Part shown: positions 13,601 to 28,600 of the stretch, piece by piece | Layout: every line of letters starts with the position of its first letter | How positions within the stretch are numbered: position 1 is the stretch's first letter | DNA from: Pseudeuparius sepicola | Lineage: Eukaryota > Arthropoda > Insecta > Coleoptera > Anthribidae | Length of the DNA: 64,000 nucleotides | Direction of reading: 5' to 3' | Assembly: GCA_963920635.1 (NCBI GenBank) | Contig: OY987298.1 | Location: 117,604,035-117,668,034, forward strand | Notes under the pieces: generated by a model | The model's database searches: none | What the model was told of the DNA's origin: nothing | Seen by the model: the letters and a program-made list of their open reading frames with translations, nothing else | Program-made: the position numbers and the translations under genes

Positions 13601-16600
13601 ATTAACATGAGAATATACGCATCATAACCCCTTTGAAGGGCATACTGAGTAAAATCACATTCCTTCAGAGCACCGAATCAGTCAGATTTGAGGTAGTTTG
13701 TCCGACTAAGGTAGTAGCGAACTGAATGCTTGCTTACCATACAAGATTCTCTCCTATGTCAAGAGCCACGATGGCCTCTTGTTAGGCCATAGTCGAAGGC
13801 CGAATAAAGGCCCTCTCACATTAGATAGAATGGAATAAAATATAATTTTATTAGTGGTTAGATTAGCTTTGCTAGTTATTAAAAGCCGGTATTACACTTG
13901 TCAATTTCTTCGTCAATAAATTGTACAATAAATTGGCCAAGGAATTGTAGATAATGTGGTATGTTTTACACCATCAATAAATTGGTCAATTTATTGTTCA
14001 ATTTCAATACAACCAACACGAAAGCACAAATATGCAAACATTAATAAGTAAATAAATCCGCGAATCTCTCAAATCACACGCAAAAATCGAAAAATCATAA
14101 CCAATAGTTATAAATTAGTTATTAATGTGAATACTGAGTGAACTGGAGCATAATCTCACTTCCGGTAATTTTTTTTAAGTCACTAAAATTGGTATTGAGA
14201 TCGGAACACAGAAAATCCCTAGAAATACCCAAACTTGCCACAATATTTTCGAACTTGCGTCAATTTCTTGGCCAAGAAATTGACAAAGAAATTGAAGGTA
14301 AATTGACGAAAATTTCTGTTTTACACACAGAATTCAACTTGCACAATTTATTGTACAATTTATGGACGAAGAAATTGACAAGTGTAATACCAGCTTTATG
14401 TTTTACATCATCAATAAATTGGTCAATTTATTGTGCGATTTCAATACTACCAACATGAAAGCACAAATATGCAAACAATAATAAGTAAATAAATCCGTGA
14501 ATCTCTCAAATCACACGCAAAAATCTAATAAACAATAGTTATAAATTAGTGAATGTGAATACTGATGAGTGAATTGGGAGCATAATCTCATTTCCAGTAT
14601 TTTTTTTAAGTCACTAAAATTGGTATTGAGGTCGGAACACAGAAAATCCCTAGAAATACCCAAACTTACCACAATATTTTCGAACTTGCTTCAATTTCTT
14701 GGCCAAGAAATTGACAAAGAAATTGAAGGTAAATTGACAACAATTTCTGTTTTACACCTACAATTCAACTTGCACAATTTATTGTACAATTTATTGACGA
14801 AGAAATTGACAAGTGTAATACCAGCTTTCTAATGTGTTTGTTCTATGCACATTGACTTAAATAAAAGTTGTTAAAACAGTAAATATATTTGCATATTAAA
14901 TTACAATATCTAAAACTAACATATATAGAGAAACAATTTTATCACTGATCGATGATTTAACATTTATATTTTCTTACGTCTAGTAGTATTTCTATAAAGT
15001 GTTTTCGTTACATTTTTAAGAAGTATAATTTGATGGCAGTTCATTGTTCCTTTTTATACCAGAGTAGGAACAGTTTTTTTTCTATTAGAGTGTTCGTTCG
15101 TAAGTTCCGAATGGAAAATATTTGGATAATTGAGTACAATTTATAAAACTTACACTTACAATAATTATAGGTTGAATCCAGTACTGACATACCACTTAAT
15201 CCTTGTCAATGTATGTAGCTAAAGATTAAACCTGTTTTAGTAGATCATCAATATGTTTCCTAACCAACTTGTGAATGTCCGAAGTCAATTCTATTGACTT
15301 TTCTTCAATTTTATTTTTCTTATTTCTGTTTTTGAATGAACTGTTGTACGAGCTATATCTCGATAGAGCTGGTGATATTATTGTCTTTCTAAACCTCCTG
15401 CTTCCTGGTCTATCTCTTCGACTAGCCACCAATTCGTAGATATTCTGAATCAGATTTTTCGGAATCCTTTCTTCTCTAGGATCATTTGGACGAATATCTA
15501 ATGTCCAGTCACGCTGAGACCTCAATAAAAGTGCCTTTTTATGAAGAAACTGCATTAACCTCTTTGGTACCCATTTTAGTAATTTTGAAAACAGCATACT
15601 CTCTAAATGCGCCATCAGTTTAGCTAAACGTACCAGTCTTTCAAGACCTGCACTTTGCTGCAATCCTTGAATGTCACTGACAGCCAGACCTACCATCAGA
15701 TTCGTTAAAATGACTGTAACTAAAAGAACGAAGCAAAGAAACATTATGTGTGCTGTGTAAGGGTATTTTATTTCAACCTTTCTGTCTTGAACTGTAATGG
15801 TGTCTTTGTCTTTATTTGGAAAGAATATATCTTCATACTCAAGTTCTCCAGACATCATAATGATAACTTTGAGAAGCACCCATTTTAGGTCTTGAAAAGA
15901 GACGTAATTTGCAAATATGACTCCGAAACTCAAAGCAAAAGCAATAAATAGACAGAAGTAAGCCATCATGAACTTTACAAAATTTACAGATACAGTTGTG
16001 AACATTTGAACGTACAAACCGAATGCTGGAAATCTTCCCACTATCATCATTAATTCGACCCAAGATAAGAAAATACTAATTGCGGCTACGTGGTGTTGCC
16101 AGAAATAAACGTGTTCTCTGATGTTCATATCTGGAACGGGATGGACCACACAAAATACACTTATGATTATTAGCCACTGCAGCCAGTTTTCCCACTCTCT
16201 CACATATGTATACCAAGATTCGCATACCTGGAAGATTTCTTTAAACATCAGAAGTGCATTAAGAATAATTACGGCATGCCCGATGTTTTTTACATACCAT
16301 GGTACTGAGCATGTGGTTATACGTCGTCCTATAGGGGGTGGACAGTCTTTAAGGAATACTCCTATAATATAAAAGGTAAAAAGTGACACAAACAAGCTGT
16401 GATAAAGAAAACTGAAGAAGAAAAATTTCCTGATTCGTTTCCATTTGAGATACAGGAAGGTTTCACAGAGAGGATGCGTTAATACTTGCTTATGGCCAAC
16501 TTCTATGAAGTTTAAGAGCAGCGAAGTTTCTTGGTGGCCCATGGTAGGTACAAGCAGCCTAAAATCTAGCTTTAATTGGCAGTCTACGTCGCCTATATCA

Positions 16601-19600
16601 TGGTCGTTCAGTCGTATCGAATCATCAAACTTCCCGATGTATTGAGGTATAACGTCTGGAGTTTTTTTGGTGATGAAGTTAAGTACCGAGATACCGCCAT
16701 TGGTGCGAGCAGTGACGTCACCACCATAGCTAAGAAAGAGTAGCACACATGGAGAAAATTCATTAAGAGTGGCCAGATGCATTGGTGTATATCCGAAAAG
16801 GTCTGAACGGTTGACATCTGCAGCGGCCTCCAAAAGTAGACGGACACACTCGCAAGACCGTTGAACGTTGACGGTGGAACAGTGGAGAGGTGTGCGGCCA
16901 TCCGCGTCTTGTGCGTTAGGATCTGCACCTGTGAAAAGTAATTTAGCGGATTTTTACATGATGGCTTTATGGTTCACTTTTTAATTTTGACAGAGTGCCC
17001 ATTCATTCATGTTTTCATGATGTGTCTTTGAAATAAAATAGACTATTTCACTCATCAAAACTAAACTAATAAAAAGCTTTGTTTAACAATTTCCGATATC
17101 TCCACAATTTGTCTTTACATTATATGGGGAGCCCCAGATAACTAAAACAAGAGATGTGAAAGCCAACAAATTTTGAGCGGAAATTTGCCCCTTTGGGATC
17201 CTGCCCAGCTTGATTTGAAAGTAATTTCTTTCATATTTTTAGTTTGGAAAAACAAAGTAGGACTTTGCGTGAGGAAAAAACATTTTCTATTTAGGTAAAA
17301 CGCCCTTTCCGGTGCAAAATACAGGATAATCTTACTAACAAAAGTTTTCAGAATAGAAATTTATGCCCATGTATAGGTTTCCCAAATTGGATACTTTTGG
17401 GGGGTTTCTATTTTCCGAACAGATAGACAAAAAGTAGCTACTCGATTTTCAAGAAAAGACAATAAATGCCACAAACAGCATCCTAATAAATCGATTCGTT
17501 TCGGAGATAGAGAGCATTTCTTGTTTTGAAGCGTTTCTTAAACTTAGCATAACTTTGTTGTTTGTGAATATTTTCAATTTCAGTAAAAACATTTCTTGTG
17601 AAATGAAAATGTATCTTTACACCAATGAATTCTAACTAAAAAATAAACAAAGGGTATACTTTGACATTCTGTCAAAAGTAAAAGGACAAACTATAAAGTA
17701 TAATACAGCGTTTAGATCAGAAAAATTACTCTATTCAAAAATGTGTGACCCATAAGAAAAAAATAGTTGAGGGTCGTTTCTTTCTCCATGTAGGCTTCAC
17801 AAAAAAGACAATATTTAATTTATCGTAAAAACTTCTTTGTCTTTCGTTTAAGTAAATAAAAAATAAAATGAAAATGTTGAAAAACTTCTGAATGAAAAGA
17901 GATAGTCAAAATTTATTTTCAACATATTATCACAGTATATACAATAGCCTGACTTTCAAATATTTTCAGACTTCCACGCTTCGACTAACTTTGACTCAGC
18001 TTATTTTCAACTCACGAGAGCTCTGTCAGCTGATGTTTTTACTTTGTATTTTTAAGATAATTGAGATTCCATGGTTAGACTCAAAATCCTCATGCTCTGT
18101 ATATATTTTTATATTTTATTGTGAGTCGCCCCTTTTTTTTTGGGAAAATTATCTCACAGATTTATCTTTAATTAGGCTTAAATACATTCATATTGATATA
18201 AAAACCCTTGGTATATCCCTTCAAGGTGTTTTTTCTCAGATTTTCTAATCAGTGGGTGTTACGCGAGACCAAATTACTAGACAAAAAATAACAAATGGCA
18301 TTGTAATCATTCAACATATACAAAATACCAAATCGAAACAAATATTTTGTTTATGTGCTGATTCACACTAATACACACTACATTTTTTTTTAGTTAAAAC
18401 AACACGTTTGCACTAAATTTGTGCACACAACTAAATCGAAGCACAACTGCAACTGCACACGTGAATTTGGCATTACCAGATAGTGCAATCATTTGGGAAA
18501 ATCAAGTTTTTATGAATTCCAACAACAAGTTGATACAATAATATTAATTAATTTTTCTTACCATATTATTTACTGCTAAAGACAAACCTCTAGTGGTTCG
18601 AAACACGTACAGTTTTTACAGTTTTTAATTTTATTAAAAACTATTTGTGGAGTTTTGACTTAAAGATTTTCAATTTTAATTTGCCTTTTCACTCCACTGT
18701 AAGAAGATTGACTATTTTTTCAGTTTAATATTATATTACATCATATTATGATGTAGGTATAAATGCTGGCACATTTTCAATCTATATATCTATTATTAAA
18801 ATAAAAATGCGACATAATTTATCGTATATATCTAATAATTTAGGTGTACACATGGAAATTCTGTGTATAACTACAAACAGTAAACGGGTTGATGTAGTCT
18901 ATGATTTATTTCTTAAGAAATATTTGTCTAGTTATATTTGGTCTGGGGTTGTTACTATAATATATTCTTGATTCTACCTTGAATCCCTTTTACAAAAAGA
19001 TTTAATCGTCTAGAATGGGGATATGATATGGGTTGTAAGCTTTCAAAGTTCGGCATAATTCAAAATTTAAACCATGGTCGATGGGATTTACTACCTTTAC
19101 TGAGCAAGAGTTCCATTGTCTCGGAGCATTGCGAGAGTGCCGCTAGATGGAGTGGTGTCTGTTGTTTTCTGTTCCGTGCCCCTACATCTGCTCCAGCATC
19201 AAGTAGTAACCTTGCGCACTCTGCATCGCCATGTTCTGCGGCAAGGTGGAGGGGTGTACAACGATTGACTCCGTACTGCACGTCCACAGAGGCTCCACGA
19301 TCCAGGAGAAGTCGTGTTGCAGCCGCATTGCCCACAGCAGCGGCAACGTGTAGCGGAGTCTCACTGTAGACCTATGTGAGCACAGCGAGAGTGAGAAATT
19401 TCTAATATAGTGCAATTGAACTTAACAAAATTTGGTTTACGATTTCAAAATTGCGATTTAATATTGATTTTTCAGATAGAAAACATTTTGTTCTTATTTA
19501 GTTTGGGTGAACCTTGGTTTGTAAGTCCAGATTGTGTAAAATCATTACCAAACAGCAGTGGCCACAATGGCTTTGTTTCGAAATTGGCAAACAATGCTGG

Positions 19601-22600
19601 AAATAAACAAATTAAAGAAACGTTAACAAATAAATTGAAAAATTTAAATTGTTATTGTTTCCATCTAAAATTTTGAAAATCCCGGGTCAAAAGGAAATAA
19701 ATATTGTCTATTTCCTATTCAACTTCAACAATTTTTTTTATGATGTTCAAGTGGAACCATTTCCATACCAGAAAAACATCACACGTTTTGGCCAAATGTG
19801 TTTATAGGTTTGTATTATATGAGATGCATTTTTTCTGTAGAGATGCTAAAGGTAAAATCTGTTTGTCCGCCTAAGCTAACTTTTTGGCTATGCTGTTTTA
19901 AAAAAATCTAAATTTTACAAATCGATTAGAACTTTTGATATTAATAATTGTTAGTGATGACAGATTTCAGAAACTCAAAGATTTACAGGGTGTTCCATTC
20001 AAAAATACGTAACTTATTTTGTCACGGTTTTGTGCAAAACATAGAATCAAAGATCATAAATCATGATCTTTGATAGAATCTACAACTTTTATATTAAACC
20101 TTTGAATAAAGAGTCCCAGGAAGGAGTGAAAGCTCTATGTATATTATAAAGTACGTAAGACGGAAATCGCCCTGAGTAGTAACCAAGTTTTGGCACAATA
20201 TTTTGATATCAGTAGGTGTCAGTATGTGGTATTTACACACTTTTGCGAGTTATTATGCTTAGCTTGTGGCACTTTCCTGACCGCCAAAACTAAATGTTTG
20301 AGGATTATTATCCTAGGTAAGTAATTTTGCAATTTAAATATACTTTTGAGGCCATGAACTAAAGTGGCATAGGCGTTTGTGTAGGTAGCTACTTCTTCAT
20401 AATTGGAAATTTAAAATTAGAATTTCTGTATTATCAAAGATTCCTAAACTTAAAGACATAAACATGTCTTATAATGTTTTGACTGTATTATTGTAGGTAC
20501 TGATTTCATGAAAAATGATGATTTCTGCCTCGATTAGTTTGTCGAAACAACTCAAAGGTGCACGCTACTAAAACGGAAACGGCATCCCTCCATATACAGA
20601 CACTATCCCCATCCAGCGTTAAGCCCAAATTTGCTCCCTCCTGGGGTTCTTTATTCAAAGTACTAAACATTGTTGTAAGGGGGAAAAATGAAGTCAGGCA
20701 GTTAGGGTAATTCAATTATCGTGTGATAGAAGTAAGGAATGAATTCATATTCTCGGAAACAAAATTTGTAGGCATCTTTTAGAATCACAACCACAACCTG
20801 GCATTGTCATTGATATAATTTCATAGATTTTTTTCAGAAGCAACCTATAATTTTTAATATGTAGTGCCAAATGAATGAACGTATTTTTCTGCATACAGAC
20901 AACAAGTTAGGTATGTTACGCAAGATAATTTTTGGGAATTTTTTTTTACAATTACACTTTTCGCCAATTGAAGTACCATAACAATAACTTCAATGTAGTT
21001 AACAAAATTAGGGTATAAAAATAAGTATAAAGACCCTTTTCTCACAAATTCTGTTTAATTCAATCCGTAACTTTGTCAACTACAAATTATGGAAATCTCA
21101 TATGGGTTATCTCTGGAAACATAATTAACTTAATTAAGTCAATGTTTAAGCCGAAGTCCTTCTTCGCTAGGCAGTGTAGTAACAATAAAAATGCGATGAA
21201 TAGACTTTAATGAACCCTGTTTATTTTACAGATGTTGATGGTGTCTGGTTTATCATTTTCACTTTTATGTTTTTATTGTTATTGTGGTTCAGTTGATAAA
21301 AAGTATAATTAGCATTAAAATAATTGCTTTCATTCTTTCAAAAATAGTGGTTACCATTTGAAAAAAATATCAACCACAATAATGCCAAAAACAAGGGTTA
21401 TGATTCTAAAAGATGCTCAATTTTAAATAAAAATCGGCTTTCTTGACAATTTTTCTAAATGAGTTTTGTTTTCGAGAACATAATTTTTTCTTTATTGTAT
21501 GTATGTTAACTATTGCAAACTTCACAAAACTAATAAGACTTTTTTTTGGTATAGACAAAAAGTTGGTTTTTGTTGGCACTAGTTAACAATATCAGATCCT
21601 GTTTGGTATTATTACAGCAGAGATAAGTATGTATATGGCTGTGGTATTGTAATGTATTTTATTTATCTAAGTGATTTTTAATCTTTAACATAGCTTTGGC
21701 TTTTTTTGACGTGTGTAAAAATTACACGAATAAATATTTGTATGATGTGTCAACTAAAGTTTGGAGTTTGTAATAATTGTATTAAATCAGAGTGGAGGCT
21801 CTGATTAAGTGTGCAACACAAGAATATGGTAGAAAAGGAATAGACATGTTATTTAGAGAAATCATAGGTGCCAAGTTTAAAAAGGTTTTTAGTTTTTAGC
21901 CAATAGAACAAAGGAAGTTTTGTACAAAATTAAACCGTCTCTTGGTAAAAATATAACATTTGGCTTGTTCCAACTGCAGATCTGAACCGTTTCAGAACTG
22001 GTTCAAGCACAAGATAAGAACACAAGAAAATCATTCTTACTTCTTACCAATCAGATGATTGGTATCTGGTTCGGGAACTGTTCACAAATCATTTGGAACG
22101 TACCTATTATTAGGATATGCTCAAACAAACAAAAAATAAAGGTATCTATATTATACCCGAGAAAACGAACCTGTGGCGTGTTGGGTATCGCCCCGTGATC
22201 CAACAACTCGCGCACACAATCAACCGCCATGCTCTGCACAGCGTAGAGCAGCGCACTGCGCTGGTTGATGCCCGCGTTGATGTCTGCACCATGGTGCAAC
22301 AACAACCGCAGACAGTTGAGGTGGCCAGCGCAGGCAGCGCAGTGCAAGGGAGTCGCCTGGCGTGCTTTATCCCAGGTGTTGGGGTTGGCACCGTGTTCTA
22401 GCAACACTCGCACGCACTCAGTTTTTCCAGAGTAGGCGGCGAGGTGCAGGGCAGTCCTATAATGTTGCGAAAATTAAAATTATAGAAAAATTCTTCATTT
22501 TTTGGTAATGTCACTGCGATTTTTCTCCGAAATTTAGACAAGACAATCCGTATTGCAAAAAATATGGGGTTTGTAACTGGAACGGAGGAATATCGCTTTT

Positions 22601-25600
22601 GAGGTAAAGGGTGATTCAAAATCAAATACCACACGTAGTACCACAGATAACGTTACTGTCATCTGTAGTACCACAATTTTCATAATTTTTTCATTTTCAT
22701 CGGTAGTACCGAAATTTTCAAGTAATTTTATATTCGAGATAATATGTATTAAAATGCCACCTTAAATTTTACTTTACCATCAATCAATCAACAATGATGG
22801 TAGTGTCTCTGACTATATCAATGCCACCAATAAGCTACTTATTAACAATGGTGTTTCCACTTGAGTTATTATCTTTTGCCGTTGAGTGCTCCTCTTATTA
22901 AATATTTCACCTCATATTTTAGACAACCCAGCATATCTAATTCTAACGATTAGCCTTTTGTTTTGAGAGGGCAAGCAAACATATACAGTATACCTACCTA
23001 CATCTGTAGATCGAGTTAACAAGAGGATAAACTTTTTTATTTGTGACTTTTTACAAAAATACTTTTGCTTGCAAAAATAAAGATATTACAAAATAAGATA
23101 TTACAATGTAGCTAGAAAATGCAGAAGCCTGAAATTGGTGCCTTAGTAAAGTACCTACCTATATTTGCAATTTTAGAGATCAATACAAAATAAAAGAGTA
23201 GGTAGTTTATACCTGAAGTCTGCAATTTTAGCTAAATACATATAAAGATAAACAAGAATTTAATGGTCATAATATTATCTGTTATGCTTGCCTATTAATA
23301 TGGTTAATTTGAATGAAAGAAAAAAGTATGATTATGATAAATGTAGCAGTTAGGTAGTTTATACCTGAAGTCTGCAATTTTAGCCAAAAACATATAAAGA
23401 TAAACAAGAATTTAATGGTCATAATATTATCTGTTATGCTTGCCTATTAATATGGTTAATTTGGATGAAAGAAAAAAGTATGATTATGATAAATGTAGCA
23501 GATAATACAGTATGAGTCATTAGTAATGGCACATTATACTGCAACCGCATATATTTTGGACCAAAATATTACGATTGAGGCGATTATGCCTTATAGAAAT
23601 GTTGTTTGTTTAAGAAATACAGGGCGTTAAAGTTCATTTTTTTGGCAACAGTAGTAAAAAGACGATCCAAAAACAGCGCAAGTGGCGCTCTCTGTAAGAT
23701 ACGTAGAAATTGGCATTTTCAGCTTATTCTCCATTCCCAAAAACATAGCAGTGCCAAATTTCAGTTCAGCAGCTTGATTATTTCGGAAGATGTAGCCATA
23801 ATTCGATTTCAAAAAATGTACTTTAACGCCCTGCGTATCTCTTAAACAAACAACATTTCTATAAGGCATATTAGCATCAATCGTAATATTTTGGCCCAAA
23901 ATATATGCGGTTGCACTGTGTGCCATTATGAATGACTCACCCTGTATATAAAATAATTTAAAGGTACAAAGCTACTTTATACTTTATCATTATTTATCAT
24001 GCACTGCAGGGCACAGCAAAGCTACTTGCTACATGTATGTGCAGGAGTGTTTATGTTATTTTGATGTGGTGAAAGCCATTCTAAAATTTCAATTTCGTGA
24101 TTTACTTATTTGAGGCTCTGTTTGAGCTTGTTTTATTTTTATATCTCGACATGTAGCGCTGCAATCAAAGCGCTTAGTTATGATTGGGAGTCTTTTTAAC
24201 CTAACCATATTCAAGTAATCAAGACACGTTACTTCCCCATTTCACGACCTTCGAAAAGAAAATCGATAAAATCCAGGTCCGCACTAGAGTAGTACTTTCT
24301 TATGTGATTTGCGAAAAAATATGTTTTGTATCCTTTTACATCACAATAAGAACTAAATAAAATAGATACGTGTCGTGTGGGTACAGTTAAATTATTTGAA
24401 GGTAGATAAATTAGGGATAAGTTACCCTTAGCACTGACCGGTGATATTTCCAATATATTCGAATACGTACCTGATGCATTCCCCGCATTCCATTCTTCAA
24501 CCATTTTGGTCTACCCGATAAAATTTTATAGGGTATTGTTTATACTGTGCTTGTATGAACACATGGTGTATTTTTAAGAAATCGACGGAACTTTTTTATA
24601 AAGTGTCATTGGCCTTCAGGCCCTTAAGTGGCATTGGCCAAGGAATAGTTTGAGCCATGATAAGTAAATTTTTGAGAACGGGGTTTGACGGTATATTTAT
24701 TTATATATTTTTTCCCAATCAAATCCCAATTGATATTTTTCCTATTAACAAATTTTTCTATTCCTTGCTGTTTACATGTTATTGGCATTTTATAAGGCAG
24801 ATTATTGGCGTAGATTGACGTATTAAATACGTCAGTCAACGCTATTGCACTTTCATGCTCAATATTCGAACATCCTGTAAAATATACGGTAAACATTCGT
24901 AAAGGGAAATTGTTCGGAATTGAGAATTATGATTAGGTACGTATTAAATTTTCAAACTCAAAAAATTCGTTTCTCGTCTAAAATTTATGTTTAGCGATAA
25001 CAATGAAAGAAATTCCCATTTGTTGGATTTGGTCATCATACTTTCACACAGACAATATATCCGCCCCATACAAGACTTACCTTCCGAAATCATCGGCAGT
25101 GTCTGGTGAAATATTTTCTTGGTACAACAACGATCTGATGATATTCGCTTTGCCAATCCAGGCTGATATCAGCATGCAGGTCCTCTTGTCCTTTCTCAGA
25201 GTTTCCTCAGTTTCGTCTTTCAAAATCAAGTCGTGAATTTCCTGCGCATTGGGCATATCCTGCAACGAATGCGTGCTTAATAAATAATTGCCAAAACTTA
25301 ACGGTTTTTTGTTATATTTACCATTAGTTCAGCCCAAAGAATTTTTGGGTTCCATATTCCCTGTAGAGGCGTAAAACTGGATCTTTCTTTTTCGTCGTGT
25401 GAATCAGATTCATCTTCACTGGAAATACTACATGTCGTTTCGGCTATATCATCTGCTTCCAAATCATCGACCCAATCCAAGATCTGGTCTTCAACATCGA
25501 TAATTGCATTTGGTGGCTTTTTTATTTTTTCGGATTGCCCCATTGTCTGCAGTAAAGAAATTTTGGAATGTTCTGAATTTACCCAGAAATCTAAAAATAT

Positions 25601-28600
25601 TGCATTGTTTCCAAAATCTGGCCGCCACTTTTGCAAAATTAGTGTGTTGATATTAGAAATACAGAAGCACTGATACGACTTATTTTTTCCTAGAATCGTA
25701 AAATATTTGGTATTCTAGTATATACTACGGGAGATAAATCTTGGGTTTCATTAATTCACACCAAAGAGGAAAATAAGTTCCCTATATTTATAGTCCGCAT
25801 TTAGATCGTAAAATAAACTCCAACGATTTGTTTGTTTAAATTTTGCATCAAGTGGTATTTTATATTTGTGTTTCTAATGAGGTTTTATATAGCAAATTAA
25901 TGATCTGGGTAATTCACAAAAACGTCTCTTGTAATAATTATTAATTATTAGTCCAAGAGCCGGCCGCATGATTTCAACTCTCATAAAATTATAGAATAAG
26001 ATGTTATGTAAAATGTGGAGAGTATATTTCTTTACTTGAAGCGAGTAGGTTGCCTCAGATATATGGGCCCGATCATTGTTATTTAAAGAAGTTGTGGTTA
26101 ATTTTAATTTTTTTTAATAGGTACAACCCGTCCCACGAACATATTTACTACTTTTTCGCAAAAGTCTTTTGATAAATTAGAAAAGTGTCGTTCCAAAAAT
26201 CGGTGGTAAATTTCGTACCTCCAGTACCGCAAAAACTTTGTTGACCCGTTCTCCGGCCATCTCGCCGTACCGTCAAATCTCCCGAAAAACGCGTTTGAAA
26301 AATTTTTTCCTGTGCATCAAGCGGTAGGAATATGGCACTGGCTGTATAGCGGGACTTCGCACACAACTTGCGTCCCCGAGGTCCAGACTTGCCCCCGTCT
26401 TTCGCGCCGTATTTAACAGCGGAGGATTTTCTGGGCCCCGAAAATACGCATATTGGATTTCTAAAAGACCAAGGGACCCTTTTTTATTTTTGCTCCATGG
26501 GCCTTCGATCCTATTTTATTCTATAATCATAATAATATGAGAGTAGATTTGCCTAAAAATTAACCACAACTTCTTTAAATAACAATGATCGGGCCCATAT
26601 TAATTGACGAAACCAGTCCCTTCAAGTAAAGAAATATACCGTCTACATTTTATGTTGACAATTTTATGTTATTGTCAATTTCCAATTTAACGTTAAAATT
26701 CAATAACGTCTGGAGGGAAACCTTTTTTTTTTCCCGTTCGTCTCTGCAAATATTTATAATACAATTTAAATATTCTCCAGCTTCGAAGGAATTACGTGAC
26801 GTACGTAAAAGATAAGTAAAAACGTCCCTAGAGTAGCAGTGAAATGAAATATAATAGATGTAATTTGTTTTCCTACTCGTATATGTTTGCAAGTTGTTTA
26901 TGTACATTTTATTATAAGTTATATTTATGTAGACAAAGGTAAAATGTAAGATTAACATGGAATTTATTTCTGATACTCACGTTTGGTTTCATGTAGCAAA
27001 CATTGCTGCCCAACATCGAGCTTAATAAAGTTGACACAAGAAAAATTTAAATACCGTTTTCCGAAATGCCCACCGACTATCGATCTCCTCCAGATGAAAC
27101 TGGCGGTGGTTTTCGCCCGCAAACTCTAATAAACCGTTTTCTGCTAATGCTCAATCGCCAGCGCCGTCTATTTTTAAAATTCTTTGTAGTAATTTAATTT
27201 CGACAAAGCCCAATTTAAATAATATTTTAGTTTTAATTGGGTCACTACACACCACCGCTAGTTTTTTCCTTTGAATTCCCGAAGCAAAAGATGGATTCTT
27301 GTTTACACAATGAGTTGGAAATAACGCCAGCTTAACAGTGTCTGCGAGCACCAGCTTTTGATGCAAACTACGGCAGATGTTTTATGAAATACTTAATGAC
27401 AAGTTTTTCTGTTTATCCAAGTTACAAGACCACGTATTATAGCTATTTGTTACTTGAATTTATTATTTCCGGGATGCTTTTGTTTATTTTACGAATCTTC
27501 TCTATTTTGCGTTTGCAAGTTTTAAAGGAATAATCGTTCTGCTGGTGTCGGTAATCAGCCAATTTGCATCACTTCTATGCCTATAAGAACAAAAAATGTA
27601 GCTTGTGCACAGCCAAGTTTTCTGTGCTTTAAGTTTCACAACGATCCAACTATCTGTCAGTATATAATTTAAATTACCTTTTCAGGGGTAATATAACAAG
27701 TACCGACCTCGGTGTGCCACTAACTTGAGAGGTGCCAAATTATTGTCGCCACGCAGAAAAGAATCCAGCGGCGTTACTTTACACAGGGGCTAAGGTTGAT
27801 TTGTCGCACTTTTATAAACATCGCGTAAATTTTTTTGTCGTGTCTTCCGACTTTATGGGGTTCCCCGATTATGTGGTTAAAATTAATGTACTTGTGACTA
27901 AAAAGCCATTTCAAATCATTTATAGTCCAGTCAGTGGAAGATCTTATTATTGTGATTGTGAAGGCGACTGGAATGGAGCTCTTTCTATTTGGATTTTTCT
28001 CTGGTTCTAATTCCACTTTTATTCCCCCCGACTATGGTTATACAGGGTGTTCCTCAACCTATACCCATAAACTTTGGAAATTGTAGCAGAGGACAAATAA
28101 TGGCCAATTATCGAAAAAAAAAGTAATAAAATATTTTTTGTTTTGGAGATACAGTGAAAAAACTTATAGAACAAGTCATGATAGCACGTACGGTATTTAG
28201 CAGTACATTGTTGTTAGCGGTCTTCAATGACGTCTTAACTGTAAGAGACTATTCGTGTTTATTTTCACGCGATTAGAACAAAAGTATGGCACGTAGTTTC
28301 GTAAACGAAGAACTTATGGTACTAGCATATGGAGAAGCACTTCAAAATTCAGTGGCTGCATCTCATCTTTATGCCCAAAGATTTCCTCAAATATTACATC
28401 CAGGAATTTATGTTTTTTTGCGTGTGATTCAGCGAGGCAGAGAAACTGGCAAAACAAAACACAAAAAAAACGGGCCAATCGTGTGGGGTGTCATCGATTC
28501 GCAGGGCTCAACTGTGTATCAAAAATCATGGAAATAACTTTGAACAGTTTTTATGATGAGCTAACATTATTTTTATTTTATTACAATCAATTCGAGTTCT

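Noticed and set aside
14138..14832. Two similar frames (106 and 87 codons)
   Set aside because: They arise because the noncoding body of the element at 13884-14828 is duplicated; the peptide is low-complexity and unlike any protein I know.
19028..19369. Plus-strand frames over the ankyrin exons (also 22117-22401)
   Set aside because: Opposite-strand shadows of GC-rich pyrexia-like exons 19095-19371 and 22171-22456.
27732..28016. Overlapping frames of 80-92 codons on both strands
   Set aside because: No family resemblance, no splice support; kept only as unexplained sequence.
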